Part shown: in pieces, positions 1-5,757 of the stretch
How positions within the stretch are numbered: position 1 is the stretch's first letter
How the letters are laid out: each line of letters opens with the position of its first letter
NCBI GenBank assembly: GCA_030017475.1
Contig: JASEIO010000062.1
Span: forward strand, 1-5,819
DNA length: 5,819 nt
Source: a bacterium
GTDB taxonomy: Bacteria > UBA9089 > JASEIO01
Reading direction: 5' to 3'
Program-made: the position numbers and the translations under genes
The notes under the pieces: generated by a model
Database searches by the model: none
Told to the model about the DNA's origin: nothing
What the model saw: only the letters and a program-made list of their open reading frames with translations

Positions 1-345
1 ATCTGGAACTATCAAATTAGACCGTCTTGGTGGCGCTGGTGGTTAGACTCGCCTTTATATCGCTGGCCTAAGAGGATCGGATTTTCCATTCTCTCACTAT
101 TTATTTCTGCATTGTTATTGCTTCACCCATTTATTCCTTCATGGTTTCCTTCTCTCAAGGTAAACTGGACCCTGTATGTATTTCTTATTGTACTTTTGCT
201 CCTCATCCTCATCTTCCCAAGTATAGAACGTATCAAGGTAAGAGACATTGAAGTAGAAGTGTGTTCTCCTCCTCACTTTGAACCTATTCTCTCTCCCCCG
301 GAAATGGAAGAAAAAATATCCAGAGCTGCTGAGCGTGAAAAATGA
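1..345 (+). CDS. Small Trp-rich membrane protein of unknown function, 3' portion
   Basis: The frame is open from the first base of the window to the TGA at 343-345, giving at least 114 residues, so the 5' end lies outside. I do not recognise the family. The visible protein starts with a Trp/Arg-rich segment (motif RPSWWRWW, near residues 7-14). Two hydrophobic stretches follow, at roughly residues 31-47 and 56-74, separated by a Pro/Trp-containing turn. The C-terminal tail of about 40 residues is charged and probably cytoplasmic (ends EEKISRAAEREK). A TTG at 112 inside the frame is an unlikely start because it falls within the first hydrophobic segment. By eye the base composition is somewhat more GC-rich than the bat genes, with more CTC and CCC codons. 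No gene follows in the same operon; an attC-like palindrome begins 71 nt after the stop. A small unknown membrane protein is a common kind of integron cassette cargo, but that link is inference. Confidence 0.72.
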   Translation: MWNYQIRPSWWRWWLDSPLYRWPKRIGFSILSLFISALLLLHPFIPSWFPSLKVNWTLYVFLIVLLLLILIFPSIERIKVRDIEVEVCSPPHFEPILSPPEMEEKISRAAEREK

Positions 346-416
346 CCCTAACTCATCTTTTTGAAATCAATGGTAGAAGTAAAAAGAGAGGAAAGTTATT
401 CTATTGGCACAGCACA

Positions 417-481
417 GCGTATAACACGGTGTAAAAGACTACGCTTCGCCGAACCTCTTTTACACCGAAACCGTTATACGC
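417..481 (+). repeat. attC-like two-part imperfect palindrome
   Basis: Outer arms GCGTATAAC (417-425) and GTTATACGC (473-481) are perfectly complementary over 9 bp. Inner arms CGGTGTAAAAGA (427-438) and TCTTTTACACCG (456-467) are perfectly complementary over 12 bp. They are separated from the outer arms by unequal unpaired spacers (1 nt on the left, 5 nt on the right) and enclose a 17-nt terminal part (439-455). The layout R''-spacer-L''-loop-L'-spacer-R', with outer boxes ending AAC and starting GTT, is that of integron attC sites. The core-to-core length (419-479) is 61 bp, inside the usual attC range. GTTATAC differs from the consensus GTTRRRY at one position. I see no single extrahelical base in the inner arm, which canonical sites have. 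No T-run follows, so it is not a standard terminator. Other possibilities are a REP/MITE-type palindrome or an RNA hairpin. Confidence 0.5.
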
Positions 482-778
482 AATCGGCTTCGGGACGCAA
501 AAAACAAAACTTTAATAAAGAAGTTGGGATATTAAAATTATGAAGATGAAAAAAGGGGTTGTCCCGATCTCTATTGAAATTCGATAGCAGCCCTTCTCAT
601 TATCTTATGCAGCCTCCTCTTTATTCTTCATCTCTTTTCTTCTTTTAAGTGCCTCAATGAGAAATGGTAATCTTATATCGGAGTTATAGATCTATCCTGA
701 ATCCTGTTGACGTAATAGATGTAGATATGATAAACTACGGATAGGTTTTGATAGGGGAGATGAAATCATCTTTTATAT
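482..778. other. Intergenic region without a convincing gene
   Basis: From the palindrome to the batB ribosome site I find no credible coding frame on either strand. What is visible: a small hairpin (CTATTGAA / TTCGATAG, 571-587, one G-T wobble) nested inside a weak outer pairing of GGGTTG (556-561) with CAGCCC (588-593). No T-run follows, so it could be at best a degraded terminator. There is also a perfect 10-bp palindrome ATAGATCTAT (686-695) and a weak promoter candidate at 707-736. The frame open at 361-543 is a by-product of the palindrome and has no protein-like character. Confidence 0.6.
707..736 (+). promoter_or_regulatory. Candidate promoter for the bat operon (weak)
   Basis: TTGACG (707-712) matches the sigma-70 -35 box at five of six positions. 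After an 18-nt spacer, TAAACT (731-736) matches the -10 box at four of six. GATAAA at 729-734, with 16-nt spacing, is an alternative. A perfect palindrome ATAGATCTAT (686-695) lies just upstream, and CTATCC (692-697) is repeated inverted as GGATAG (739-744) around the candidate. Such symmetry could be an operator, but short AT-rich palindromes arise by chance. Transcription from here would give a leader of about 45 nt before batB. Confidence 0.33.
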
Positions 779-783
779 GGAGG
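779..783 (+). promoter_or_regulatory. Shine-Dalgarno site deciding the GTG start of batB
   Basis: GGAGG (779-783, within GGAGGAGA) lies 6 nt before the GTG at 790. This is the only strong ribosome site near the frame. It fixes a GTG start, which keeps the conserved N-terminal F-x-NP-x-x-L motif. Confidence 0.85.
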
Positions 784-789
784 AGATAG

Positions 790-1797
790 GTGATTTTTGG
801 AAATCCCATTAATTTATATCTATTATTACTTATTCCGGGTTTAATCATCTTCTATATAATTATGTTTAAGCAAAAGAGAAAACTCTATGAGAAATTTGGT
901 AATTGGAGACTTTTAGAGAGATTAACTTCCGGAGTTAACTTTCGTATAAAAAGGATTAAAGCCATCTTAATAATCTTAGCCTTTCTCTTTCTTATCCTCA
1001 GTTTAGCTAATCCAAAGATTGGGAGAAAGTTAGTAGAGATAAAAAGGAAGGGGATGGATGTGATAATTGCAGTTGATTGTTCTTTGAGTATGAAAGCCCA
1101 GGATATTAAACCTGATAGGTTATCTAAGGCAAAGGAAGAATTGATTACCTTGATTAATAGATTACAAGGTAACCGGATTGGAATCATTGCCTTCTCAGGT
1201 ACTGCACATCTTATGTGTCCTCTCACCTTAGACTATGGTGCAGCAAAGATGTTCTTAGAACTGATTGATACAAATCTAATTCCACGGCCTGGGACAGCTA
1301 TCGGGCGGGCAATAAGATTAGCTATTGAAAATTTCCCCAAAAAAGAAAAGAGATTCAAGATCCTGATCCTTTTGACTGATGGAGAGGATACGGAAGGCGA
1401 TCCAATCAAAGTAGCCAAGAAAGCTAAGCAGGAAGGGATAAGTATCTATCCTATTGGAATTGGTAAGACAGAAGGAGAACCTATCCCCTTAAAAGATAAG
1501 AGGGGACAGCTTATTGGTTATAAAAAGGATAAAGAAGGAGAAATGGTGATAAGTAAGCTAAATGAGGAAACCTTACAAAAGATAGCTGTAACTACAGGTG
1601 GCAAATATTACCAGGCAACTTCAGGAAGAATAGAGGTAGAAAAGATAAGGGAAGAAATCTCTTCTTTAGAAAAGAAGGAATTGAAGACCCGCTTATCCAG
1701 GCAATATGAAGACAGGTTTCAATATTTTCTGATCTGTGCCTTAGGATTATTAATCATAGAATTTATATTGCCAGAAAGAAAAAGGGATGAAGGTTAG
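790..1797 (+). CDS. batB: BatB-type VWA-domain membrane protein
   Basis: This is a 335-residue VWA protein of the Bat (aerotolerance) family, the usual length. The N-terminus (FGNPINLYLLLLIP) matches the BatA/BatB N-terminal signature. Membrane helices lie near residues 8-25 and 58-73, with a third near 310-326. The VWA domain spans about 88-280 and has a complete metal-ion-dependent adhesion site: D96-C-S98-L-S100, T169 in PGTAIG, and D197 in LLTDGED. So it should bind Mg2+ or another divalent metal and mediate protein-protein contacts. Segments such as LTLDYGAAKMFL, RGQLIGYKKD and SKLNEETLQKIA resemble BatB more than BatA, by recall of the families. With only the C-terminal helix after it, the VWA domain follows the usual Bat topology. 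The start is GTG with an optimal GGAGG. It is first in the operon here and overlaps batC by 11 nt. In known systems VWA partners work with a MoxR ATPase; none is in this window. The exact molecular role of Bat proteins is unsettled. Confidence 0.9.
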   Translation: MIFGNPINLYLLLLIPGLIIFYIIMFKQKRKLYEKFGNWRLLERLTSGVNFRIKRIKAILIILAFLFLILSLANPKIGRKLVEIKRKGMDVIIAVDCSLSMKAQDIKPDRLSKAKEELITLINRLQGNRIGIIAFSGTAHLMCPLTLDYGAAKMFLELIDTNLIPRPGTAIGRAIRLAIENFPKKEKRFKILILLTDGEDTEGDPIKVAKKAKQEGISIYPIGIGKTEGEPIPLKDKRGQLIGYKKDKEGEMVISKLNEETLQKIAVTTGGKYYQATSGRIEVEKIREEISSLEKKELKTRLSRQYEDRFQYFLICALGLLIIEFILPERKRDEG

Positions 1798-2470
1798 AAA
1801 TGCATCTATTACTGTCTTATTACTATCTTGTGGTATACTGTCTACTGTATGCGGTCTACTGTCTACTTCCTTAGCCTTTGCCTCTTTGAGAGGGAAGGTA
1901 AATCAGGGAAATAGATTTTATAAGGAAGGGAACTATCCCAAGGCATTAGAGAGGTATCGGGATGCCCAAATTGATTATCCAGAGATGGATAGATTACATC
2001 TTAATGTTGGATCGGCCCTTTATAAGATGAAGAGGTATAGGCAAGCAATCGAGGAATACGAAAAGGTAGTTTATTCAAAAGCTCCTTTGTTTCAAGCTAA
2101 GGCCTATTATAATATAGGAAATTGCCTATATCGATTAGGGAAACTAAAAGATTCTATCTTCTATTATAAAAAGGCCTTGGAACTCAATCCGAAGGATTCG
2201 GATGCCAAATATAATATTGAGTTTGTGCAGCGCAAATTGAAGGAGTTAATGGATAAACAAAAAAAGGAAGGGCAAAAGGGAAAGATACGAGAGGGTAAGG
2301 AAAAAGATAAGCAGTCACCAAGTAAAGTAAGAGAGGCAAACAATAGAGAGAGAAAAGGGATGTCTAAGGAAGATGCGAAAAGGATATTAGATGCATTCAA
2401 AGAGGAAAAAAGAAGGAGAATTATGATTATGGGTAAGCCAGAATCGGAAGATGTGGAAAAGGATTGGTAG
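1787..2470 (+). CDS. batC: BatC-type TPR protein, exported
   Basis: This 227-residue protein begins with a signal-peptide-like segment (hydrophobic core about residues 8-29, likely cleavage after SLAFA at about 32). It then has three TPR-like helix pairs at about 36-67, 70-100 and 104-137. TPR hallmarks include GNYPKALERY, KRYRQAIEEYEK, YYNIGNCLYRLGK and KKALELNPKDSDAKYNI. A Lys/Glu-rich, probably disordered linker (about 150-190) leads to a conserved-looking tail, MSKEDAKRILDAFKEE, and a terminal EKDW, both typical of BatC-like proteins. TPRs bind other proteins, so this is likely the scaffold partner of BatB and BatD. The ATG at 1787 lies inside batB with only a poorly spaced AAAGGG before it, so initiation is probably coupled to batB termination. 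No in-frame start downstream would preserve the signal peptide. The signal-peptide coding DNA contains a 21-nt-periodic repeat (1837-1867). Confidence 0.85.
   Translation: MKVRNASITVLLLSCGILSTVCGLLSTSLAFASLRGKVNQGNRFYKEGNYPKALERYRDAQIDYPEMDRLHLNVGSALYKMKRYRQAIEEYEKVVYSKAPLFQAKAYYNIGNCLYRLGKLKDSIFYYKKALELNPKDSDAKYNIEFVQRKLKELMDKQKKEGQKGKIREGKEKDKQSPSKVREANNRERKGMSKEDAKRILDAFKEEKRRRIMIMGKPESEDVEKDW
1837..1867 (+). repeat. 21-nt-periodic direct repeat inside the batC signal peptide
   Basis: The 10-mer ACTGTCTACT occurs at 1837-1846 and again at 1858-1867, exactly 21 nt (seven codons) apart. It encodes parallel hydrophobic segments (ILSTVCG and LLSTSLA) in the signal-peptide core. A diverged ACTGTCT also occurs shortly upstream (1811-1817). 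It looks like an in-frame tandem duplication or insertion of a short microrepeat that the loosely constrained signal sequence tolerates. Confidence 0.6.
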
Positions 2471-4286
2471 AGATATGATAAGATTAATACTTGTAATGTC
2501 AATAATCCTGTGGAGCATGCCTTCATATTCTTCGGATATATCTATATCTTCCGAAGTAGACAAGAATGTAGTGGAGATGGATGACCAACTGATTCTCCAG
2601 GTCTCTATTTCAGGAGAGGTATCTTCATTGCCAAAACCAGATCTTCCGGATTCGATATATAAGGATTTCCATGTCTATTCAAGTGGACGAACCAAAAATA
2701 TCTCTATTATAAATGGGAGGGTATCTTCCTCTATTACCTTTAAATATGTATTGGTTCCTAAGAAGGTGGGTAAGTTCACTATCCCCCCAATTATTATTAA
2801 ATATAAGGGTCAAATCTTTAAAACCAGTCCTATCGATATAGAGGTGGCAAAAGGTGTCCTTCCTCCTCCATCCAGAATTTCTCCAGAAGAAGAAATACAA
2901 CCAGCCTATAAACCTCATAGGGATGCATTTATCACTACTACGGTAGACAAAAAGAAGGCCTATGTGAATGAACAGATTACTCTAACCTTCAGATTCTATC
3001 GTGGGATTGAGTTGTTAGATAATCCAGAATATACACCTCCTGATCTTACGGGGTTTTGGAAGGAGGATCTTCCCCCTCAAAAGAATTATTATGTAAATTT
3101 AAGTGGGAAGAAATATTTAGTCACCGAGATAAAGACTGCCCTCTTTGGTACTTCTCCTGGAAAATATCAAATCGGGGAAGCTATTTTAAAGATTAATGTT
3201 GAGGATCTTTCTCGGGATTTCTTTTTTGATAAAGACTTCTTCGGGGATCGTTTTTTCCAGGATTTCTTCTCTGGGAGAAACACAAGGATTTTAAAAAGTA
3301 ACCCGATTGAGGTTGAGGTTTTACCATTACCAAAGGAAGGAAAACCAAGGGATTTTTCAGGTGCAGTTGGTGAATATACTATTTCTGCATTAGTAGATAA
3401 GGAAGAGTGTGAGGTAAATCAACCTATTACTTTAGAAGTCACTATCTCTGGTAAAGGGAATATCAAAACTATACCTTCACTAACTCTACCAAGTTTAGCC
3501 GATTTTAGAAAATATGAAACATTGAATTCCTTTGATATCTCTAAGTCGAATTATGAGATTAAGGGGAAAAAGGTATTTAAGACTATACTTATTCCAAAGA
3601 TTACAGGAAGGTTAACTATTCCTGAAATCCTGTTCTCTTTCTTTTCACCTTTAGAAAAAAGATATAGAACATTAAGAACGCCTCCTATCTCTTTGAAGGT
3701 AATTCCTTCTGAAAAAAAGGTACTTCCTTCTCGCACAATTCCAAAAGATGGGATAAGATTGGTTAAAAAAGACATCCGGTATATTAAAACTTCCTTAGGT
3801 CCAAGAAAAAAGGAGTATCTTCTGTATAAGAATAAGATATTTTTGGGCTTGCACCTTTTACCTATTTTGCTTCTTCTTATTTTATGGAGGGTAAAGGCTA
3901 AAAAAGAAAGGCTAAGTGAAGATATGGCGTTTATGCGTTTTCATCAAGCCTATAAATTGTTCAAAAAACAACTTAAAGAAACAAGAAGCGCAATAGACTT
4001 GAATTCAGCTAAGGAATTCTATGCGGGCATGTCCATTGCTATTAATCAGTATTTAGGAGACAAATTGAATCTTTCACCTTTCCAGCTTACACGTAGCCAA
4101 ATCTCAGAAGCCCTTAAAAGAAGAGACATAAGCCAAGAGACGATTAAAGAGATGGAAAGGATACTTGATCATGTGGAACAAGCACGATTTTCCCCTTCTA
4201 AGGACATTGGTGTACAGGAGATGAAGGATATCTATCGAGAAACTAAGAGGATAATCGAGAGGTTAGAAGGCAATTTAGAGAGATGA
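2451..4286 (+). CDS. batD: BatD / oxygen-tolerance family membrane protein
   Basis: At 611 residues it has the architecture of BatD (oxygen-tolerance family). A signal peptide comes first (hydrophobic core about 10-23, cleavage near SYS-S). The large extracytoplasmic region (about 29-455) consists of repeated beta-rich Ig-like units. The recurring pattern is a V-x-x-x-x-V/N-E/D-x-x-x-L/I-T-L-type strand (VDKNVVEMDDQLILQV, VDKKKAYVNEQITLTF, VDKEECEVNQPITLEV), each followed downstream by a VGKFTIPPI-like strand. A single membrane helix lies at about 463-479. The cytoplasmic tail of about 130 residues contains FYAGMSIAINQYLGDKL and ILDHVEQARFSPSK, features I associate with BatD C-termini. Residues 256-274 form a Phe/Asp-rich stretch. 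The ATG at 2451 overlaps batC by 20 nt, with GGAAG abutting it. The ATG at 2475 (Met9) would instead give a 603-residue protein starting 4 nt after the batC stop with a shorter signal peptide, and is equally plausible. The gene overlaps batE by 4 nt. Confidence 0.88.
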   Translation: MWKRIGRDMIRLILVMSIILWSMPSYSSDISISSEVDKNVVEMDDQLILQVSISGEVSSLPKPDLPDSIYKDFHVYSSGRTKNISIINGRVSSSITFKYVLVPKKVGKFTIPPIIIKYKGQIFKTSPIDIEVAKGVLPPPSRISPEEEIQPAYKPHRDAFITTTVDKKKAYVNEQITLTFRFYRGIELLDNPEYTPPDLTGFWKEDLPPQKNYYVNLSGKKYLVTEIKTALFGTSPGKYQIGEAILKINVEDLSRDFFFDKDFFGDRFFQDFFSGRNTRILKSNPIEVEVLPLPKEGKPRDFSGAVGEYTISALVDKEECEVNQPITLEVTISGKGNIKTIPSLTLPSLADFRKYETLNSFDISKSNYEIKGKKVFKTILIPKITGRLTIPEILFSFFSPLEKRYRTLRTPPISLKVIPSEKKVLPSRTIPKDGIRLVKKDIRYIKTSLGPRKKEYLLYKNKIFLGLHLLPILLLLILWRVKAKKERLSEDMAFMRFHQAYKLFKKQLKETRSAIDLNSAKEFYAGMSIAINQYLGDKLNLSPFQLTRSQISEALKRRDISQETIKEMERILDHVEQARFSPSKDIGVQEMKDIYRETKRIIERLEGNLER

Positions 4287-4999
4287 ACAAATTACTATTA
4301 ACAATCTTCATATCCATTTCAAGTTTAGTTTATGGGGAAGGCAACGAAAAGGAGATATTTTCAAAAAGTAATGACTTTTATAAGCTTGGAATGTATAGGC
4401 AGGCTATAGATGGATATGAGAATCTACTTAGCCAGGGCATAAAAGATAAGGCTATATTCTATAACTTAGGAAATGCCTATTACAAAGATGCAAAGATCGG
4501 TGAGGCTCGCCTTAACTATGAACGGGCATTAAGGCTTTCTCCTCGAGATGAGGATATTAGATTTAATCTGGAATACGTCAAATCCATTATTAATGAGGAA
4601 AAGGGAGGTTTTGCAACTCAATTGTTTGCCTTTTTTACCCTTAATGAATTGACTATTATCACCTCAGTATTCTATCTTCTATTTATCATATCCATATTCC
4701 CAATCTTTTTTAAAAAAAGGTACCTCATACTAAATCTTTCTATAGGCATCATCCTGATATTACTCGGGATATGGTTAGGTTTAAGAATTTACTATGAAGA
4801 GGGTATAAAATTGGCTATCGTTATTAATCCCTCCTCCCAAGTCAGAAATGGACCTTCAGAGGACTATTCAGTAGGTTTCACTCTCCCTGAAGGGAAAAGT
4901 GTGGTTATTTTAAGTAAAAAAGGAGACTGGGTTGAAATTGGAATAAAAGAAAAGGGACTGAAAGGCTGGATAAAAAAAGATGAGATAGAAAAGATATAA
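4283..4999 (+). CDS. batE: BatE-type TPR and SH3b-domain membrane protein
   Basis: This 238-residue protein is the last gene of the operon. Its ATG overlaps the batD stop as ATGA (4283-4286), a classic coupling arrangement. A signal peptide (1-18, ending near VYG) precedes TPR units at about 24-92 (FYKLGMYRQAIDGYENLL, AIFYNLGNAYYKDAK, ARLNYERALRLSPRDED). Two membrane helices follow at about 122-143 and 147-168. A C-terminal bacterial SH3 domain spans about 177-238 (SSQVRNGPSEDYSV, LPEGKSVVIL, GDWVEIG, KGWIKKDEIEKI). Two helices after a cleaved signal put both the TPRs and the SH3b domain on the outer face of the inner membrane. SH3b domains often bind peptidoglycan or peptides, so BatE may tie the Bat complex to the wall; that is inference. 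Domain order and length fit BatE. Downstream there are only 37 nt before the convergent gene's stop codon. Confidence 0.88.
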   Translation: MNKLLLTIFISISSLVYGEGNEKEIFSKSNDFYKLGMYRQAIDGYENLLSQGIKDKAIFYNLGNAYYKDAKIGEARLNYERALRLSPRDEDIRFNLEYVKSIINEEKGGFATQLFAFFTLNELTIITSVFYLLFIISIFPIFFKKRYLILNLSIGIILILLGIWLGLRIYYEEGIKLAIVINPSSQVRNGPSEDYSVGFTLPEGKSVVILSKKGDWVEIGIKEKGLKGWIKKDEIEKI

Positions 5000-5039
5000 A
5001 AATCTCCCATTCCCATACACCTATAAATTCAGATTTTTA
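4997..5039. terminator. Weak bidirectional terminator candidate between convergent genes
   Basis: TAAAAATCT (4997-5005) and AGATTTTTA (5031-5039) form a perfect 9-bp inverted repeat with a 25-nt loop. The arms include the stop codons of both flanking genes (TAA 4997-4999 for batE; TAA on the minus strand at 5039-5037). The stem has only two G-C pairs and the loop is long, so it would be a poor intrinsic terminator. No better hairpin plus T-run is visible in the gap. Confidence 0.22.
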
Positions 5040-5708
5040 AAGGTTTTCTCGAATAAGCTTTACCCTAATCCTTTTCTTTCCATATCTCTTGGCTTCCCAA
5101 TAGGTATTAAAAAACAAGTCTATTCTTCGTCCTTTAATATGCCTTCCTGTATCCTCTGCCTTACAATACCCATATCCTTCAACCCATAATTTACTTTTAA
5201 GGGGGATTACCTTTGGATCTATAGCCACTATTCCATATCTTGCCTTGACACCCGTTGCTGTATATCCATCTGTCCACTCCCCAGTACAATTCGGGTGGGA
5301 TGTATATCCAGTAGCTAAGAAAATACCTAAGTCTATCTCTTTATCAACCAATTGATCTTCAATCTCTGGAGATTTCTCTTCATTTATTACTACCTTTTCA
5401 CTATTAAATGCTTCATTAATCCCATCTTCCTTTGCCTCAGTAGATAGAAATGTTAAAGTAGCCAAAAATATGAAAAGATAAATAGGAGAATGCCTTAGTC
5501 TTGATAGAAGACCTGGAGAGGTGAAGTATGCAACTACTAAATCCAAAGATCTGAAAAGATCTTTCCATGCCTTTATTTTATGAGATCGTATATCTATTCT
5601 TTTCTTAAGGGAAAATACCTGTTTTTTGAAAAGGAGCTCTGCAAAAAATGTATGGTATCTAACTCTTAAGATGTGAAGTCTATTAGCACACTTCCCTTTT
5701 AATAACAA
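5037..5708 (-). CDS. Membrane-anchored 3D-domain (double-psi beta-barrel) protein
   Basis: This 223-residue protein has a C-terminal 3D (Asp-Asp-Asp) domain at about residues 129-219. Diagnostic segments are LATGYTS, TATGVKARYGIVAIDP, VIPLKSKLWVEGYGY, AEDTGRHIKGRRIDLFF. The three family aspartates are D164, D186 and D197. Relatives have the MltA-like barrel fold and are linked to peptidoglycan cleavage or remodelling outside the membrane, but enzymatic activity is not shown by sequence alone. A single hydrophobic helix (about 75-90) acts as signal anchor. Before it lies an unusual, very basic N-terminal part of about 70 residues with no recognised domain. C141 and C182 could form an exported disulfide. 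The TTG start at 5708 is supported by GGGAGGGGG just upstream. No other Met occurs in the frame, and the only good alternative (TTG at residue 55) lacks a ribosome site. The gene is monocistronic in this window and convergent with the bat operon. Confidence 0.85.
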   Translation of the reverse strand: MLLKGKCANRLHILRVRYHTFFAELLFKKQVFSLKKRIDIRSHKIKAWKDLFRSLDLVVAYFTSPGLLSRLRHSPIYLFIFLATLTFLSTEAKEDGINEAFNSEKVVINEEKSPEIEDQLVDKEIDLGIFLATGYTSHPNCTGEWTDGYTATGVKARYGIVAIDPKVIPLKSKLWVEGYGYCKAEDTGRHIKGRRIDLFFNTYWEAKRYGKKRIRVKLIRENL

Positions 5709-5713
5709 TTCCC

Positions 5714-5718
5714 CCTCC
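5714..5718 (-). promoter_or_regulatory. Strong Shine-Dalgarno fixing the TTG start of the 3D-domain gene
   Basis: On the minus strand GGAGG (5718-5714, within TGGGAGGGGG) lies 5 nt before the TTG at 5708-5706. This supports the rare start codon and therefore the long basic N-terminus. Confidence 0.8.
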
Positions 5719-5728
5719 CACTTGCCTT

Positions 5729-5757
5729 TATATACTATAAAAAAGGGCTTTTGTCAA
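5729..5757 (-). promoter_or_regulatory. Sigma-70-type promoter of the 3D-domain gene
   Basis: On the minus strand a perfect -35 box TTGACA (5757-5752) is followed, after exactly 17 nt, by TATATA (5734-5729), which matches TATAAT at its first four positions. The start of transcription would fall near 5722. That gives a leader of only about 14 nt that just contains the ribosome site. The strong boxes suggest constitutive expression; I see no operator. Confidence 0.7.

Noticed and set aside
361-543. 60-residue plus-strand frame with a TTG start
   Set aside because: It runs straight through both arms of the palindrome at 417-481, has no ribosome site and no protein-like pattern. The openness is incidental.
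551-595. Nested hairpin that might be an intrinsic terminator
   Set aside because: The pairing is interrupted by a 9-nt one-sided bulge and relies on wobble pairs. No T-run follows on the plus strand.
605-769. Minus-strand reading of 54 residues, interrupted by one TAG at 694-692, ending with an Arg/Lys/Glu-rich helix-like tail (LPFLIEALKRRKEMKN)
   Set aside because: I considered it a relic of a small gene. It is too short, has an internal stop, no ribosome site at the ATG and no recognisable family, so it is probably chance.
885-1226. 113-residue minus-strand frame inside batB, and similar antisense frames inside batC and batD
   Set aside because: They are antisense to clearly conserved domains, with no ribosome sites or recognisable motifs. 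Long antisense openness is common in such biased coding sequence.
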